Shown: piece after piece, positions 1 through 9,667 of the stretch
How positions within the stretch are numbered: the stretch's first letter is position 1
How the letters are laid out: every line of letters starts with the position of its first letter
DNA from: Earliella scabrosa
Taxonomy: Eukaryota; Basidiomycota; Agaricomycetes; Polyporales; Polyporaceae
DNA length: 64,000 nt
NCBI GenBank assembly: GCA_022605405.1
Contig: JABYQQ010000016.1
Coordinates: 806,001-870,000, forward strand
Direction of reading: 5' to 3'
Program-made: the position numbers and the translations under genes
Notes under the pieces: model-generated
What the model was told of the DNA's origin: nothing
Seen by the model: the letters and a program-made list of their open reading frames with translations, nothing else
Database searches by the model: none

Positions 1-721
1 TCGAAGATCGCGAGTTCCTCGGGCGTCAGCCACTCCGCGTGATCCTCGTGCAGCTTCTCGCGACGCTCCGCGGTGTAACGTCCGGTGGGTTCGAAAGGTT
101 TGGGGTTGGGGTCTAGTGTAGGCATGTTCTCGAGAGGGTCGCCGACGTGGTTTCGGACGATGCGGAAGTGTTGTGGGAGCTCGGTCGGCTTAGGGTTGAC
201 CTTGAGCGCTACCGGTTTGTACTTCTTTTTCGTCTTCAGCAGTACTTCGACCTCCTCCTCTTCGCATGTGGGAGTCGCAGGACGGCCGTCCGGCTTCGCT
301 TCGCGGGGTCTCGAATACGAACCCGATCGCGAGCGCACCGGACGCCGTCCGAGAGATTTCGTAGGGTAGACAGGCCTGACGCGCCCACGTGATCGCGTCC
401 CGCGGATCGCGTCTGTAGGCGCTCGGGTATCTGGTGTCGCGCGACCGCGCTCCGGCTCGGAAGTCGTCGCATGAGGGGTATCGGTCGCGCGGGTAGAGTC
501 GAGGGAAACCGAAACTCGAGACTGAGAGTTGAGATATGTATGGATTTCTGGTTTTACGCTGGGGTCGTCGCTCGCTAATAAATACGCTTCTTGGATCGCG
601 GTAGCTGAGGTATCTTCGAGGGCTCTATGCGCGGTGACGTATATCTGCCTCGTTTTCGCGTCGTAGTCCAGGACGAGGGCCACCTCTCCCTGACCGGAAA
701 TCAGATCATCGAAGTCCGAAA
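1..721 (-). CDS. gypsy pol polyprotein, N-terminal part (partial)
   Basis: An open frame lying in the -1 phase relative to gag. It has no useful ATG near its start and runs off the left edge without a stop. Codons have their low coordinate on multiples of three. After the gag overlap it reads SDFDDLISGQGEVALV, then an Arg/Ser/Pro-rich linker, then PKPFEPTGRYTAERRE and HAEWLTPEELAIF near the edge. That last stretch is the usual lead-in to reverse transcriptase in basidiomycete gypsy polyproteins (family knowledge). Expression most likely needs ribosomal frameshifting at 719-725. Reverse transcriptase, RNase H and integrase would lie beyond coordinate 1. Confidence 0.8.
666..694 (-). other. candidate RNA hairpin downstream of the frameshift site
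   Basis: In the minus-strand RNA an outer stem GTCAGG pairs with CCTGGAC (one bulge) and an inner stem GAGG pairs with CCTC around a TGGC loop. It starts about 24 nt after the slippery heptamer, which is farther than the usual 5-9 nt, so its role as a stimulator is uncertain. Confidence 0.35.
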
Positions 722-3283
722 ACCCGCGCGCGACGTCTGCGATTGTTTCGGGCCTTCACCTCGCGCATACGTCGGTAGGGTGAGCTCGCGGCGCGAGTTC
801 GGACAACGAACGGTGATCGTCTGACGACCGTCTGGCTTATTGACTACGGTGCCGGAGACTAAGACGTCGAAGGGTCGACCGAGGAGGACGTCGTAAGAGG
901 CGTTCCGCACGACGTGCATCTGTAGGTAGACGACGACTCCGGGGCCGAGTTCGACTGCGACGTTCCTCGCGAGACCGAGCGTAGGGTCGACTGTGCCGTT
1001 CGCGCTGACCATCCGCAGACTAGAGGACGGGTCGTAAGGGATCTTGAGCTCGAAGCACTTCGCCTCGCTGATCGCGACAATCTGCGAGCCCGGGTCGAGA
1101 ACGCATTCGGTCGGGACGTCCGAGTTGTTGACATGCGCGAAGATAGACCTCAACTTGTGAGTCTTATCCCCGACGACGATGTCAGGTCCGACGTCCTCGT
1201 CCTCATCGCGCGAAAACGTTCCGCGGCGTACGCGGTACATCCCGCGGGGTAGCTCCTCGTCTTCATCATCCGACTCCGCCTCTTCGACCGTCTGGGACGC
1301 CTTCTTCTCCCGCGAAAGCTTGAAGGTCTCCGCTTCATCCCCGCTGTGCGTCCACACCGTCGGCTCGTCCTCCTCCGGACAGTCCTGCACGAACGTCTTG
1401 TACGTCCGTCCCTTCCCCTTATCCTCGCCCTTCTTCTTCGTCCTCTCATCTCCCTCGTCTTCTTCGTCCTCTCCCGCAGCCTTCTCCCGCGCGGCGCGAA
1501 TCGCGAACCGCCGCGAAGATGTCGCGTCGTTCAGCATCTTCCGGATCCCCGGAGACACGCTCAAGAGCTCGACCGGGGTCATGGTGACCGACTGCGCTTC
1601 GCCGAAGCTCCTCTGAAAGACTCGCTTCTCCGCGTTGGGGTCTACGATCGCGGCGGTGTGACGGTACGCGGGCTCGGTTCGCGAAGGAGTGTCGGTCGCG
1701 CTGTTCGCGCGCCTGTGGTTCCCGAAGGCGAAGTCGCGCGCGATAGGCTCAGCTGTGACTGGGGGTCGCGTCTTCGAGTACGGGTGGATCGGGATGTTCT
1801 CGTCGTCCTTGTCGCGAGAAGGCCCTTCATCCCGCGCGACCCGCTGCATAGCCTCCGCCCGGTCTGACAGGTGCGGTGGCGCATCGCGCTTCCGCGGCTG
1901 CTCGCGATCCTTCTCAGACTCCTCCCGCGTGTGCTTCTTCGGACGCGTCGTGATCTCGACTCCGTCGAACCGGACCTTGCGCTTCTGTTTCTCGAGCTCC
2001 AGCTGACTCTTGAGCTCGCCCGCGCGCTGCATCAAGACTGCGAGTTCCTCCTCGATCGTGCTCTCGCTCTCCTTCGCGCCAGCGTAGTACGGGTCTTCTT
2101 CGGGCTCGACGACTAGCATCATGTGGCCGACTTGGGTAGGGTTCTTCTTGCCGGGATTGAGGTCGTGCCAGACTAGAACGCGCTCGCGCATGCAAGTCCC
2201 GGGAAGGTTCCGAGGGACGAAGGTGCCTTTCGGAAGGAAGATACGTCCTCCATCGCCGCGTTCGATGAGACCGTTCGCGAGATCTTCGCGAGCCGCCGGG
2301 CAGGTCTTAGAGTGGCACCCAGCGGTCCCGCAGTAGAAACAGTTTTGGTCCTCGCCTGCGAAGCCCAGTCCCGCATTGCTCAGCCGGACGTTCGCAGGGG
2401 GTCCTCGCGGTATGTCGTTCCGCTGCCAGCCTCCTCCTCGCGGCGCGTCGTCGCGCGGGAACCCTCGCTGTCCTCCGTTCTCATTGCGGAACAGGGTACG
2501 AAAGGTCTCCGTCATCGCGCTCAGCATCTCTTGCTTGAAGGACTCCAAAGCCGGCTCCTGCTTGACTTCGCGCGCGGGCGTCTGCGCGCTCTGGGTCGCG
2601 AACGCCGAAGTGCCTAAGAGAGACGACCCCGCGCCGGACCGAAACCGATGGTCGGAGCCCTGAAGGAGTACGCCGAAAGGGCCTTGGTCTTCGAGGCAAT
2701 AGGTCATAGCCTCGTGCACTTCCGCGACGGAAAAGGGGTCGCTCGGGTGCTTGTCGGGGACCTTGTTCGCGAGACGAGCGCTAACGGCTGCGGCCTTCTC
2801 GGGCGGGACAAGGCTGAGGAGCGCGGCTGCAGCGTCATCCTCTGCGATGCCGGGTCGCGGCTTCGTCGACAGGTATCGGAACATAGGATAGAACTTCCGG
2901 TAGAACTCGGAGTATTCCTCGAGGGTGTGAATCCCCTTTTCGCGGGTGTCGTTGACTAACTTGTTAAGCTGTGCCCGTGACCAGACGTGACTAGAGTCCG
3001 ATCCGACGTAGAACCCCAAGACTTCATCGCGGAACTTCTCGTAGGTGTCGGTAGGTCCCTTGTTCGTGAACGTCTGCAAGACCTTCCAGGTTTTCGCGAC
3101 GTCGATAGGCACGTATAGGAGCGCGGCCTTTTTCTTCTCTTCTTCGGATGTCACGCCCTCGCGCGCGAGTAGGCGCTCGAGCTCCTCGAAGTACTCCGCG
3201 ACGGCATCTCGCGAAGACGGATCGTACCGCGGAGCCTCCTTGCTTCGCTTCAGGGGCAGCTTGTCGAATCCGGTTGAAGCCAT
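701..3283 (-). CDS. gag: gypsy Gag with zinc knuckle and retroviral-type protease
   Basis: An 860-residue Gag protein. Residues about 20-200 form the helical capsid-type domain (YFEELERLL, FYRKFYPMFRYL). A zinc knuckle sits at 315-328 (CFYCGTAGCHSKTC). A long charged, probably disordered region follows (about 400-700). An aspartic-protease-like domain occupies about 720-810, with DPGSQ at 730-734 in the active-site position and the conserved end LLGRPFDV at 800-807. In this family DPGS replaces the more common D-S/T-G. The knuckle has Cys in the ninth position, where His is typical, with His next to it. The product would package element RNA in virus-like particles. The start is the first ATG of the long frame, 396 nt inside the inferred LTR end. 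The stop overlaps the pol frame. Confidence 0.85.
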   Translation of the reverse strand: MASTGFDKLPLKRSKEAPRYDPSSRDAVAEYFEELERLLAREGVTSEEEKKKAALLYVPIDVAKTWKVLQTFTNKGPTDTYEKFRDEVLGFYVGSDSSHVWSRAQLNKLVNDTREKGIHTLEEYSEFYRKFYPMFRYLSTKPRPGIAEDDAAAALLSLVPPEKAAAVSARLANKVPDKHPSDPFSVAEVHEAMTYCLEDQGPFGVLLQGSDHRFRSGAGSSLLGTSAFATQSAQTPAREVKQEPALESFKQEMLSAMTETFRTLFRNENGGQRGFPRDDAPRGGGWQRNDIPRGPPANVRLSNAGLGFAGEDQNCFYCGTAGCHSKTCPAAREDLANGLIERGDGGRIFLPKGTFVPRNLPGTCMRERVLVWHDLNPGKKNPTQVGHMMLVVEPEEDPYYAGAKESESTIEEELAVLMQRAGELKSQLELEKQKRKVRFDGVEITTRPKKHTREESEKDREQPRKRDAPPHLSDRAEAMQRVARDEGPSRDKDDENIPIHPYSKTRPPVTAEPIARDFAFGNHRRANSATDTPSRTEPAYRHTAAIVDPNAEKRVFQRSFGEAQSVTMTPVELLSVSPGIRKMLNDATSSRRFAIRAAREKAAGEDEEDEGDERTKKKGEDKGKGRTYKTFVQDCPEEDEPTVWTHSGDEAETFKLSREKKASQTVEEAESDDEDEELPRGMYRVRRGTFSRDEDEDVGPDIVVGDKTHKLRSIFAHVNNSDVPTECVLDPGSQIVAISEAKCFELKIPYDPSSSLRMVSANGTVDPTLGLARNVAVELGPGVVVYLQMHVVRNASYDVLLGRPFDVLVSGTVVNKPDGRQTITVRCPNSRRELTLPTYARGEGPKQSQTSRAGFRTSMI
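719..725 (-). promoter_or_regulatory. candidate -1 ribosomal frameshift slippery site (GGGTTTT)
   Basis: The minus strand reads G GGT TTT in the gag codon phase (gag residues G856-F857), matching the X XXY YYZ rule. The related heptamer GGGTTTA is used by the yeast L-A virus (established). A -1 slip here leads straight into the open pol frame, while gag would stop 15 nt later at 701-703. Confidence 0.65.
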
Positions 3284-3678
3284 GGGTGGCGTAGTTGCGA
3301 TAGGAAGTGGATTGAAAGGGATAGGGGGTGGGATAGGGAAAGGGGGTGGAGATTGGGTTCGCGGGTTTGCTCGCGGAAGGATTTCGCGGAGAGGGGTATG
3401 GAACGAATCGCGGGGAGAGTCCTCGAGATCGGTAAGAGGAGACGAACCGAAGATGTCTAAATCGATCCGCGTTCTAGGTGTGCGGGGGACCTCCAGCTGA
3501 CTTCCGCGGGGCGGTGAGCCTGCGTCGGAGTCTTCGATGGGGGTTAATTCCGCGTCGAGTTCTTCGCGAAATTGTCGGAGGGCAGCGGCCGTCCTTTCGA
3601 TGTAGATGTCGAGGGAACCGTCTAGGGACCTGTTACCGGCGGTGGCAGATTTACTCCCCCTCGCGGTGGGCTCCAGAA
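3284..3678 (-). other. gypsy leader with putative primer-binding site
   Basis: An untranslated stretch between the inferred LTR end and the gag ATG. At its upstream end (minus strand from 3675 downward) the sequence starts TGGAGCCCACCGCG. It begins with the TGG expected where a tRNA CCA end would pair. I could not match it to a particular tRNA, so the site is tentative. Confidence 0.4.
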
Positions 3679-4683
3679 TGATGGGTGTGCTCCGGCTCTG
3701 TGTGCGGAAAGAAACAACTAAACCACACTAAGAAACCAAGAACTCGAGAAGGTGGTGCGAGGTAGGGGATCTGGTTCCCGGGTTCGCAGGACGCGGACGC
3801 GGAGTCGACTTTCGAAAGGCTCTCGCGAAGGATCGCAGAGACCGCGGGGGAAGACTATGGAAGAGAGCTCGAAGGGGTGTGGCTAACTCAAGCTCTGCGG
3901 AGGGAACCCGCAGGACGGTGTTTCGAGATGAGAAGAACGCAAATCGCAGGCGCAAACGCAAGTCGCTGTCGCAGACGCAAACGCAGACGCAAACGCACGC
4001 GTATTCGCTGAGTCTCGATGGGTGGGGGATTCGATTCTGTGGGGCTCCTGCCCTCGCACTACTCTAACTACACGATCCTGCGACCGTCCGCAACTCCGGA
4101 ACGCGACAACCGAAAAACTTCTCGTATCAACCCTTCCACCGCCCGCACCGTCCGCCTGATCCTCTCCCAACTGCGCGTGCCTTCGCCACATCCCCGTCCC
4201 GTCACCCTCAAACGCGGTCTTCGATCGCAATCTCGCCTCTCGACGAATCAGCCTCGAGGCTACCGGACGGTGGCTGTGCCCTCGATCCTCGGCACGTCCC
4301 TCCGCACGATCGCGTCCTCGCGCTCCCAAGTCTCGTCCGTCGGTCGCGATAGCTCGCAAGCTCGTGAGTGGCCAGCTTCGCATGACTCGGCCGAATGCCG
4401 CGCTCGCGACCCCCGCGCGCGATGTTCTTCCGCATCCTTGGCTCGCGGAACGTGCGTCCGAGGCTGCCTCGTCCCTCGCGTTGCGGAGCTCCGACCGGAC
4501 CGTCGGGGAAATGAAGGGGTCTCGAAGTCGCGCGTGTTTTCGTGTGGTAGGGCCGCGCGCAGTCGGAAGGCTGGTGGGGCGCGGCTGCCGTCCGCGGGAA
4601 GGTCGCGCGAAGGGTTCGCGCGAAGGCGCGTCGCAGAGCGCGGGTCGACGAAATCGGGGCATGGCCGGTGCAGGTGCACAACA
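3679..4683 (-). repeat. inferred LTR of the gypsy element (5' copy)
   Basis: Bounded on the minus strand by TGTTGTGCACC at 4683 and ACCCATCA at 3679, about 1,005 bp. The right limit is supported because Tnp2 protein similarity stops abruptly there (after the codons for VAPVLLR). The left limit is supported by a TG/CA pair followed three bases later by a TGG primer-site-like word. The partner LTR lies outside the window, so the ends cannot be proven. Confidence 0.5.
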
Positions 4684-6833
4684 ACGGAGAAGCACGGGGG
4701 CGACGTATTGCATCCAGAATGATCGAGTGTCAGCGGTCCACGAGATCTTGTCGCTTGCAACGTTTGGTGGACGCGGCCCGAAGACATAAGGAATCGTACC
4801 TCCGGATTCCTCGCTTGCCAAGCCTATAGCCTCCCAGACGGCTGATCCGAACTCGTAGTCTTCGCGGCCAGTATCCATGTCTTTATAGTTGCCTGACCAG
4901 AGGGCGATGAGGTTCTTCATGACGTTCTCGAAGATGAGATGCATGAAGTCGTATGGGAAGGAATGGGGAAACGAGAGGGAATGTAAGGTACTGAGGAGGG
5001 AGACACCTTTGACGCCGTACAACTTCGCCAACCGCTCGCTCTCGGCCGCCGTGGGGGCGAACTGGACGTCACGAGCGTGCTGCATGAACTCGTCATGAGT
5101 TCGAAGCGGTAGGTGGGCCGGATCATAGCGCCGTATGGCATCGGGAGAACTGCGCACGTCAGGATGTCGGGCCCGATCGAGCGGAACGTAATGCACCGGA
5201 TTGCGGGAGTTGGGTATTCGGATGCCTTGGATGTTGCATGCACGACATGGCTTCAGGCCGTTGTGCCCCTTGATATGCATGAGCATGGACATGGCGGGGA
5301 TATCCCCGAAGACGAGAATGAGGAACGCGCGGAGCGCAAAGAAATCGTCAGTGAGGAGGTCATATGTATGAACACCGATGGCTAGCTGAAGCATCTCCTG
5401 CAGAAATGGCCAGAGAAATGAGTCGATGTCTTCGGGCTTCCGCGGACCGGGGATAACGCCGAGGGCGAGAATGTTCTCAAGGTGGAAGCGGATCTCGGGG
5501 GGAAGCGAATAGAGAACAGCAATGAGAGGCCATGCCGTCTTCGTGCGTCGCTTGAAAATAGCGAACCCGTCGGTGGCAAGTCCCAGGGCGATGTCACGCT
5601 CGTCAGCGAAGTACTTGTGCCTGAGGTTCTTCCCGTCAATCTGAACATACTGCTCTGTCAGAGACCGGTAGTGCTGAGAGTCCATGACGTCTTTGATCTT
5701 GCCGGGCTCATGGACGTGCTCTCGAGCGCGGTACAGCAAGAGCTTGGCAAATTCGCGATTGGAGAGCATTGCCTTGAGGCGAGGGATGATAGGGAGGTAG
5801 ACGAAGACTTGACGAGGTCGTCCGCGGCCATCGAGGCGCGATGTCTGGCAGTAAGGACACTCAGTGAGGTCCGCATGCGGCCCCACAAAGCAGCAACATG
5901 ATTTGACGCAGCAATGGTAGACCTTGGGCTCGAACCCGGAGAGCTGAGCAACATGCGCCTGAACCTCCTTCCAACTCCCGAGATTCGAGTGGGGGAACGC
6001 ATAGGGAAGCTTTGAGAATGTTCGGCCTGGCATATGCTCGTCGACCTTGAGTGCAAATGCCCGCAGACATTGCCGGTCGTAATCGGAGAGGTCGTCCTCT
6101 GAGCCTGATAAGCAACTGTTCATACTGAAATGCACAGATATATGACTTACCCGAAACGATGCCTGCCCGGATGAGTGCCTCCCCCAACTGGTCCCACACT
6201 GAGATCGCTTCGTATTCGTCCTCGGAGTCGTCCTCGATCGGGACTTCGCGTGCATGTCGAGCGGAAGACTGTTCGGGTTGCGGCATCTCCAAGAACGGAT
6301 CCTCCTCTTCTCCACGCCTGACGGGACGGACAAACTCCTCGTCGTCTTCATCCTCCACCTCCTCGACCGTTGTACGGTAACGACGCCCTCGCCAGACCTG
6401 CTCCTGAGTACGCTCGGACACTCTTTCCAGATCTACATTGTCACCCTGCTCGTCTGCATCGTCTCCTGAGTGGTATTCAGTGCACGCCAATGTCAGCATG
6501 TCTTGAAACATTCGTACCGGGCGCCCTTAACTCCCAATCAGCATCCTCATAAAGCATCTCGACGTCCATGATGTTCCCTGCAGCCTGATCGAGCGGAGCA
6601 GCAGGGTTGCCAGGAAGGTCGACATTCCTCTCGGGAGGCGAAGGAGGTACATGGAGTTGCCGCATTGTGAGTCGTGCCTCGTCGAGACCCTCTGGACGGC
6701 GACTGGAACGTGCAGCTGCAATGGAAGCACGGAGGAGAATGGGCCCTTTCCCTAGACGGTGTGCGCGAAGGGTTTTGCGAGACACCTCGGCTCCACAGCA
6801 CCCTTCGACGTCGCAGATAACCTTTGGAGGCAT
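4684..6833 (-). pseudogene. CACTA-type Tnp2 transposase gene, truncated by the gypsy insertion
   Basis: Three exons close in phase: 6833-6518, 6465-6151 and 6104 down to about 4684. The protein starts MPPKVICDVEGCCG, continues through an acidic linker, then gives a classic Tnp2 (En/Spm, CACTA superfamily) domain. Landmarks are CPYCQTSRLDGRGRPRQVF, ALGLATDGFAIFKRR, ENILALGVIPGP, GHNGLKPCRAC and SFPYDFMHLIFENV. Tnp2 proteins cut and paste CACTA elements. Similarity ends at VAPVLLR; after that the frame stays open by chance into the LTR to 3883 but is no longer Tnp2-like. The C-terminal domain is missing, so it should not be functional. I found no CACTA-type terminal repeat upstream. Confidence 0.85.
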
Positions 6834-7250
6834 TATAGAGGAGTCAACCCAGCGAGAGACACGGCAAGGGAGAGGATATCAGAGGTACCGCAGGATGAGG
6901 CCCAACACTAAGTCGAGACAAGTAACGTGCCCTCAGCAGGGTCGGGGCTTAGTCGTAGAGTTGTATTGCCCAATCACAGCCTCTAGGCCACATGACACTG
7001 TTCAACAAACACGACGCGTACCAAAACAAATCAAAACTGACGCGTCAGTATATAAGGCGGTTGGTATCACAACATATAAAATAGGCACCACCCACCACCA
7101 TGTCCCACAGAGAACCGCCCTCCCTTGCTCTTCTCGACCTCCCTTCTCTAGTATCGCCTCTTCAAGTTCGCTCTGAGTAGCTTCTCTGGCTGCTTGAACA
7201 CTGTCCATCCACCGCACATCCACCCACTCCCTGTATCAACTCAAGACAAC
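6834..7250. other. gap between the Tnp2 gene and the 193-residue gene (probable divergent promoters)
   Basis: It separates two genes that read away from each other. A TATA-like word (TATATAAGG) at 7050-7058 and a pyrimidine-rich stretch lie upstream of the plus-strand ATG at 7251. No other feature seen. Confidence 0.4.
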
Positions 7251-8107
7251 ATGGTTCGAGTCGTGCAGGTACGCACCTCCCATCATCTCAACTCTTTTCA
7301 TCTTCCATGCCCGAGCGTCGCCCAACCCTCTCTCTGTGTGCTCGCTATAGCCCACTAAGGCTCAACTGGCCGCTTTGGTCGACGAGCTGACAGCGCAAAT
7401 TGCTGCGGCTAACATTGGTGAGTGTTCCCTGTTCTATCTCGACTCTGTCACTGCAGTAACCACATCCCCCACTGTGACGCACCTCTCAGACCGCGAAACA
7501 AATGCTATCACTCTAGCGGAAATACAGGCCACGCTCCAGCAGCAGACGACCGCCTTGCATGCCGCTCAAGCTCGTGCTGAGGCCGCTGAAGCCGACGCCG
7601 CTGCAGCTAATGCTGCCGCAACCACCGCTGCCGCAGCGGCCCCTGCCCCTCCGGTGGACGAGCCCATTGTTCCGAAGCCTGCCGGGTCTCGCTTCAACAT
7701 CCGCAATGCAATGGGCGTGTCATACAATGAATACTGTGCGATCAGGGTGCGTACCGTATTCATGCGCCGCTTATGATATGCTAATGGTATCACGCCCATA
7801 TAGGCGACCATCCATATTTTGGTCAAGGCTTCCCAACTGAAGTGGAAGGAAGACTTCCGTCGTCAGGATCCTCAAGATCTCGCCCTGTTCTTTAGAGCTG
7901 TAAGTTACTCGTTACTACTCCCGCATGCAGGTTGGTCACTCACCAATGAACGCCACTATGCAGGCTCGTAAGGAGCACCCGATCCTGAAGAAGTACGCAA
8001 ACAACTGGGCGGCTGCAGCAATTGCGCGCACTTACATGCAGAACATGCGCAAGCACGCGCGCAAGCAAGGATACATCCCCCCTCACCGCCGCTCGAGCAG
8101 CACCTAG
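7251..8107 (+). CDS. uncharacterised 193-residue basic/coiled-coil protein
   Basis: Five exons: 7251-7268, 7351-7417, 7490-7746, 7804-7899 and 7964-8107. All have GT-AG introns and the phases close to give 193 residues. The N-terminal half is a heptad-like helix rich in Ala and Gln (LVDELTAQIAAANI, then a long Ala-rich run) and is probably a coiled coil. The C-terminal half is a compact, basic, aromatic region (NEYCAIR, LKWKEDFRRQDPQDLALFF, KKYANNWAAAAIARTYM) ending in Arg/Lys-rich sequence. I recognise the general type from basidiomycete genomes near transposons but know no function. A nucleic-acid-binding accessory protein is one possibility and is only inference. It lies 580 bp left of the composite transposon and is not inside it. 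Confidence 0.75.
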
Positions 8108-8687
8108 GGCCTGCCCCTCGCCGCCTAGCTGCCAGTGTTATGGTTCATCTTAGAAGTCGTTATTGATCCCGGGACCCGCAGGCGTTGTGCGCTCCGAGCT
8201 AGTGGGCGCTGATCTCTCTCGAGCTCGCGTACAACGCCCGGGCTCGCGGTTTCCTCTTTTGTTATGTGTTCTGGCTCCAGCCGTCCTATGCCTTCTATAA
8301 TATACTGTATACGCTCGTATATCCATATGTTCAAATACATCCGTTTCTGTGTCCCAAATGGCGAGCGAGTGCACCAATCAAACCAGCCATTGAACCCGTC
8401 ATATGACGGTACGGCACCCATGATAATACTAGGTATAAGACTACATAGGATCATCATTAGTACAGACTGCAAACCTGACTATACCATAGACATGTCGGGA
8501 AAATAACACAGCTCCTGGATTCTAACAAAGTCGTGAAAGGGAAAGTTTCTTAGTGTATACTGAGGTCTGGAACTCCAACAACAGGTCGGAAATTTGACGC
8601 GGCGCCTAGAGTCTCAAAGCCGGCACTTGCAACGTGTAACATCGTCAAACTGGCATGTCGTTTTCTGCGAGCATCTAGGCGCACAGT
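8108..8687. other. gene-free stretch left of the composite transposon
   Basis: It contains the 3' side of the 193-residue gene, including AT-rich words near 8296-8312 that could serve 3'-end formation. No coding frame, RNA gene or repeat seen. Confidence 0.4.
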
Positions 8688-8734
8688 GCCCTCCCGGCCC
8701 TACTTCCACTTCCACTACATTCGCGCCCCGGCAT
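8688..8734 (+). repeat. left 47-bp terminal inverted repeat of the outer transposon
   Basis: Perfect reverse complement of 27666-27712. It starts GCCCTCCCGGCCC, contains a doubled CTTCCA word and ends in GCCCCGGCAT. Likeness decays right after position 8734. Confidence 0.9.
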
Positions 8735-9445
8735 CCCCCGGCAGCACGTGAGCGGTAACTGTCACGGGCTGTCACAGACACGACGGACGCGTCGTGCCGC
8801 GCCTTGCTCTCAGCCACAACGCTTTCGCAATGTATGGACCACTAGCCTCTTCGAACATGTATGCTTTGCGTCTGGAATGCATTTGTGTGAGGTATTGTAT
8901 GAGATACTTGCCTTTCCCCAATCCCTGGTCAGTACGCCACTTCCTCTGTTCTACTGCCCACTGGTGGTTTGGCACACTGGCGATGTCTGGTGCCGTGAAT
9001 CTGAGCAGCGAACGCGCTCGACTGCTCGCAAGCATTGATAAAGAAACACTGACAGCATTTTGGGAGGAGGTGAGTGGCTACAAGGCTCCAGACTCATAGA
9101 TGTAGTAGTCACCGACATGCTACTCACTACTTATATCTCTCTCCAGTGCATTGCCGGCTCTCCACTTCGGGAACTGTTTCCAGACTGCTTCGGGATTGAA
9201 GAGGCGGACAAATGGCTGGACCCTGACGCATTTAGGGTGTGGCTCGGGCGTCGAGTTCAGCTTCAGCTTGCAGCAATATCAACCTCAGCCAATGAAGAAC
9301 ATGACCGGTTTAGAAACCGATCTCATCTGCCAGTGCAAATACCTTCGGCAGAGATCCCAAGTGGTTCCACATCTGGATTGCCAGCAGGTTCGTTATTTTC
9401 TCGACCCTTGCATCACGTCTCCAGTATAACATTCTCTGCAGACAT

Positions 9446-9476
9446 CAGCAAGACCCCCATACATCTGCGGGGTCTG
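9446..9476 (+). repeat. left 31-bp TIR of the Plavaka element
   Basis: Perfect inverted match to 16952-16982. Inside it GACCCC (9452-9457) and GGGGTC (9469-9474) are themselves inverted, so each end can fold into a small hairpin. Confidence 0.9.
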
Positions 9477-9667
9477 TAACCTCTGAGTTTGAAATTCAGA
9501 TGCCCACAGAGCTTCAGGGGTAAAGAGCTACAGAGCACAGACTCGACAGAGCAAACAGAGATTACAGAACAGGTTATAAACATACCATGTCAGCAGGATT
9601 CACGACCAACCAAGTAGTAGTCTGTCTATCATACTAGCTGCAAGAATTGCCACCCGTAACAACAGTA
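9477..9667. repeat. left subterminal ACAGAG-type repeats of Plavaka
   Basis: Several copies of ACAGAG or close variants (CACAGAGCT, TACAGAGCA, GACAGAGCA, AACAGAGAT) lie between the TIR and the transposase stop codon. The same word recurs, inverted, at the right end. Such subterminal arrays are typical transposase-binding sites in CACTA-like elements (known); binding here is inferred. Confidence 0.6.

Larger units (their letters stand above)
1..4683 (-). mobile_element. Ty3/gypsy LTR retrotransposon, 5' part
   Basis: A retrotransposon read on the minus strand and cut by the left window edge. In transcription order it has an inferred LTR (4683-3679), an untranslated leader (3678-3284), gag (3283-701) and the first part of pol (721-1). 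The sequence is rich in CGCGA-like words, unlike the Tnp2 gene it enters at about 4684. The second LTR, the rest of pol and the other target-site copy lie outside the window, so intactness cannot be judged. The order gag, protease, then pol, and the pol start motif PFEPTGRYT, are known from basidiomycete gypsy elements. Confidence 0.85.

Noticed and set aside
1179..2617. Several plus-strand frames of 100-170 codons opposite gag
   Set aside because: Low-complexity Ser/Arg runs produced by the codon bias of gag on the other strand.
3883..4683. C-terminal 270 residues of the long frame that contains the Tnp2 domain
   Set aside because: The sequence after VAPVLLR has no Tnp2 likeness and the Arg/Ala/Ser-rich composition of a chance frame in the CGCGA-rich LTR. 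It is read-through, not protein.
8794..9099. Upstream start at 8794 for the split transposase gene
   Set aside because: It would add 63 residues of non-conserved sequence; ATG 8983 starts a compact charged domain that splices cleanly at 9069.
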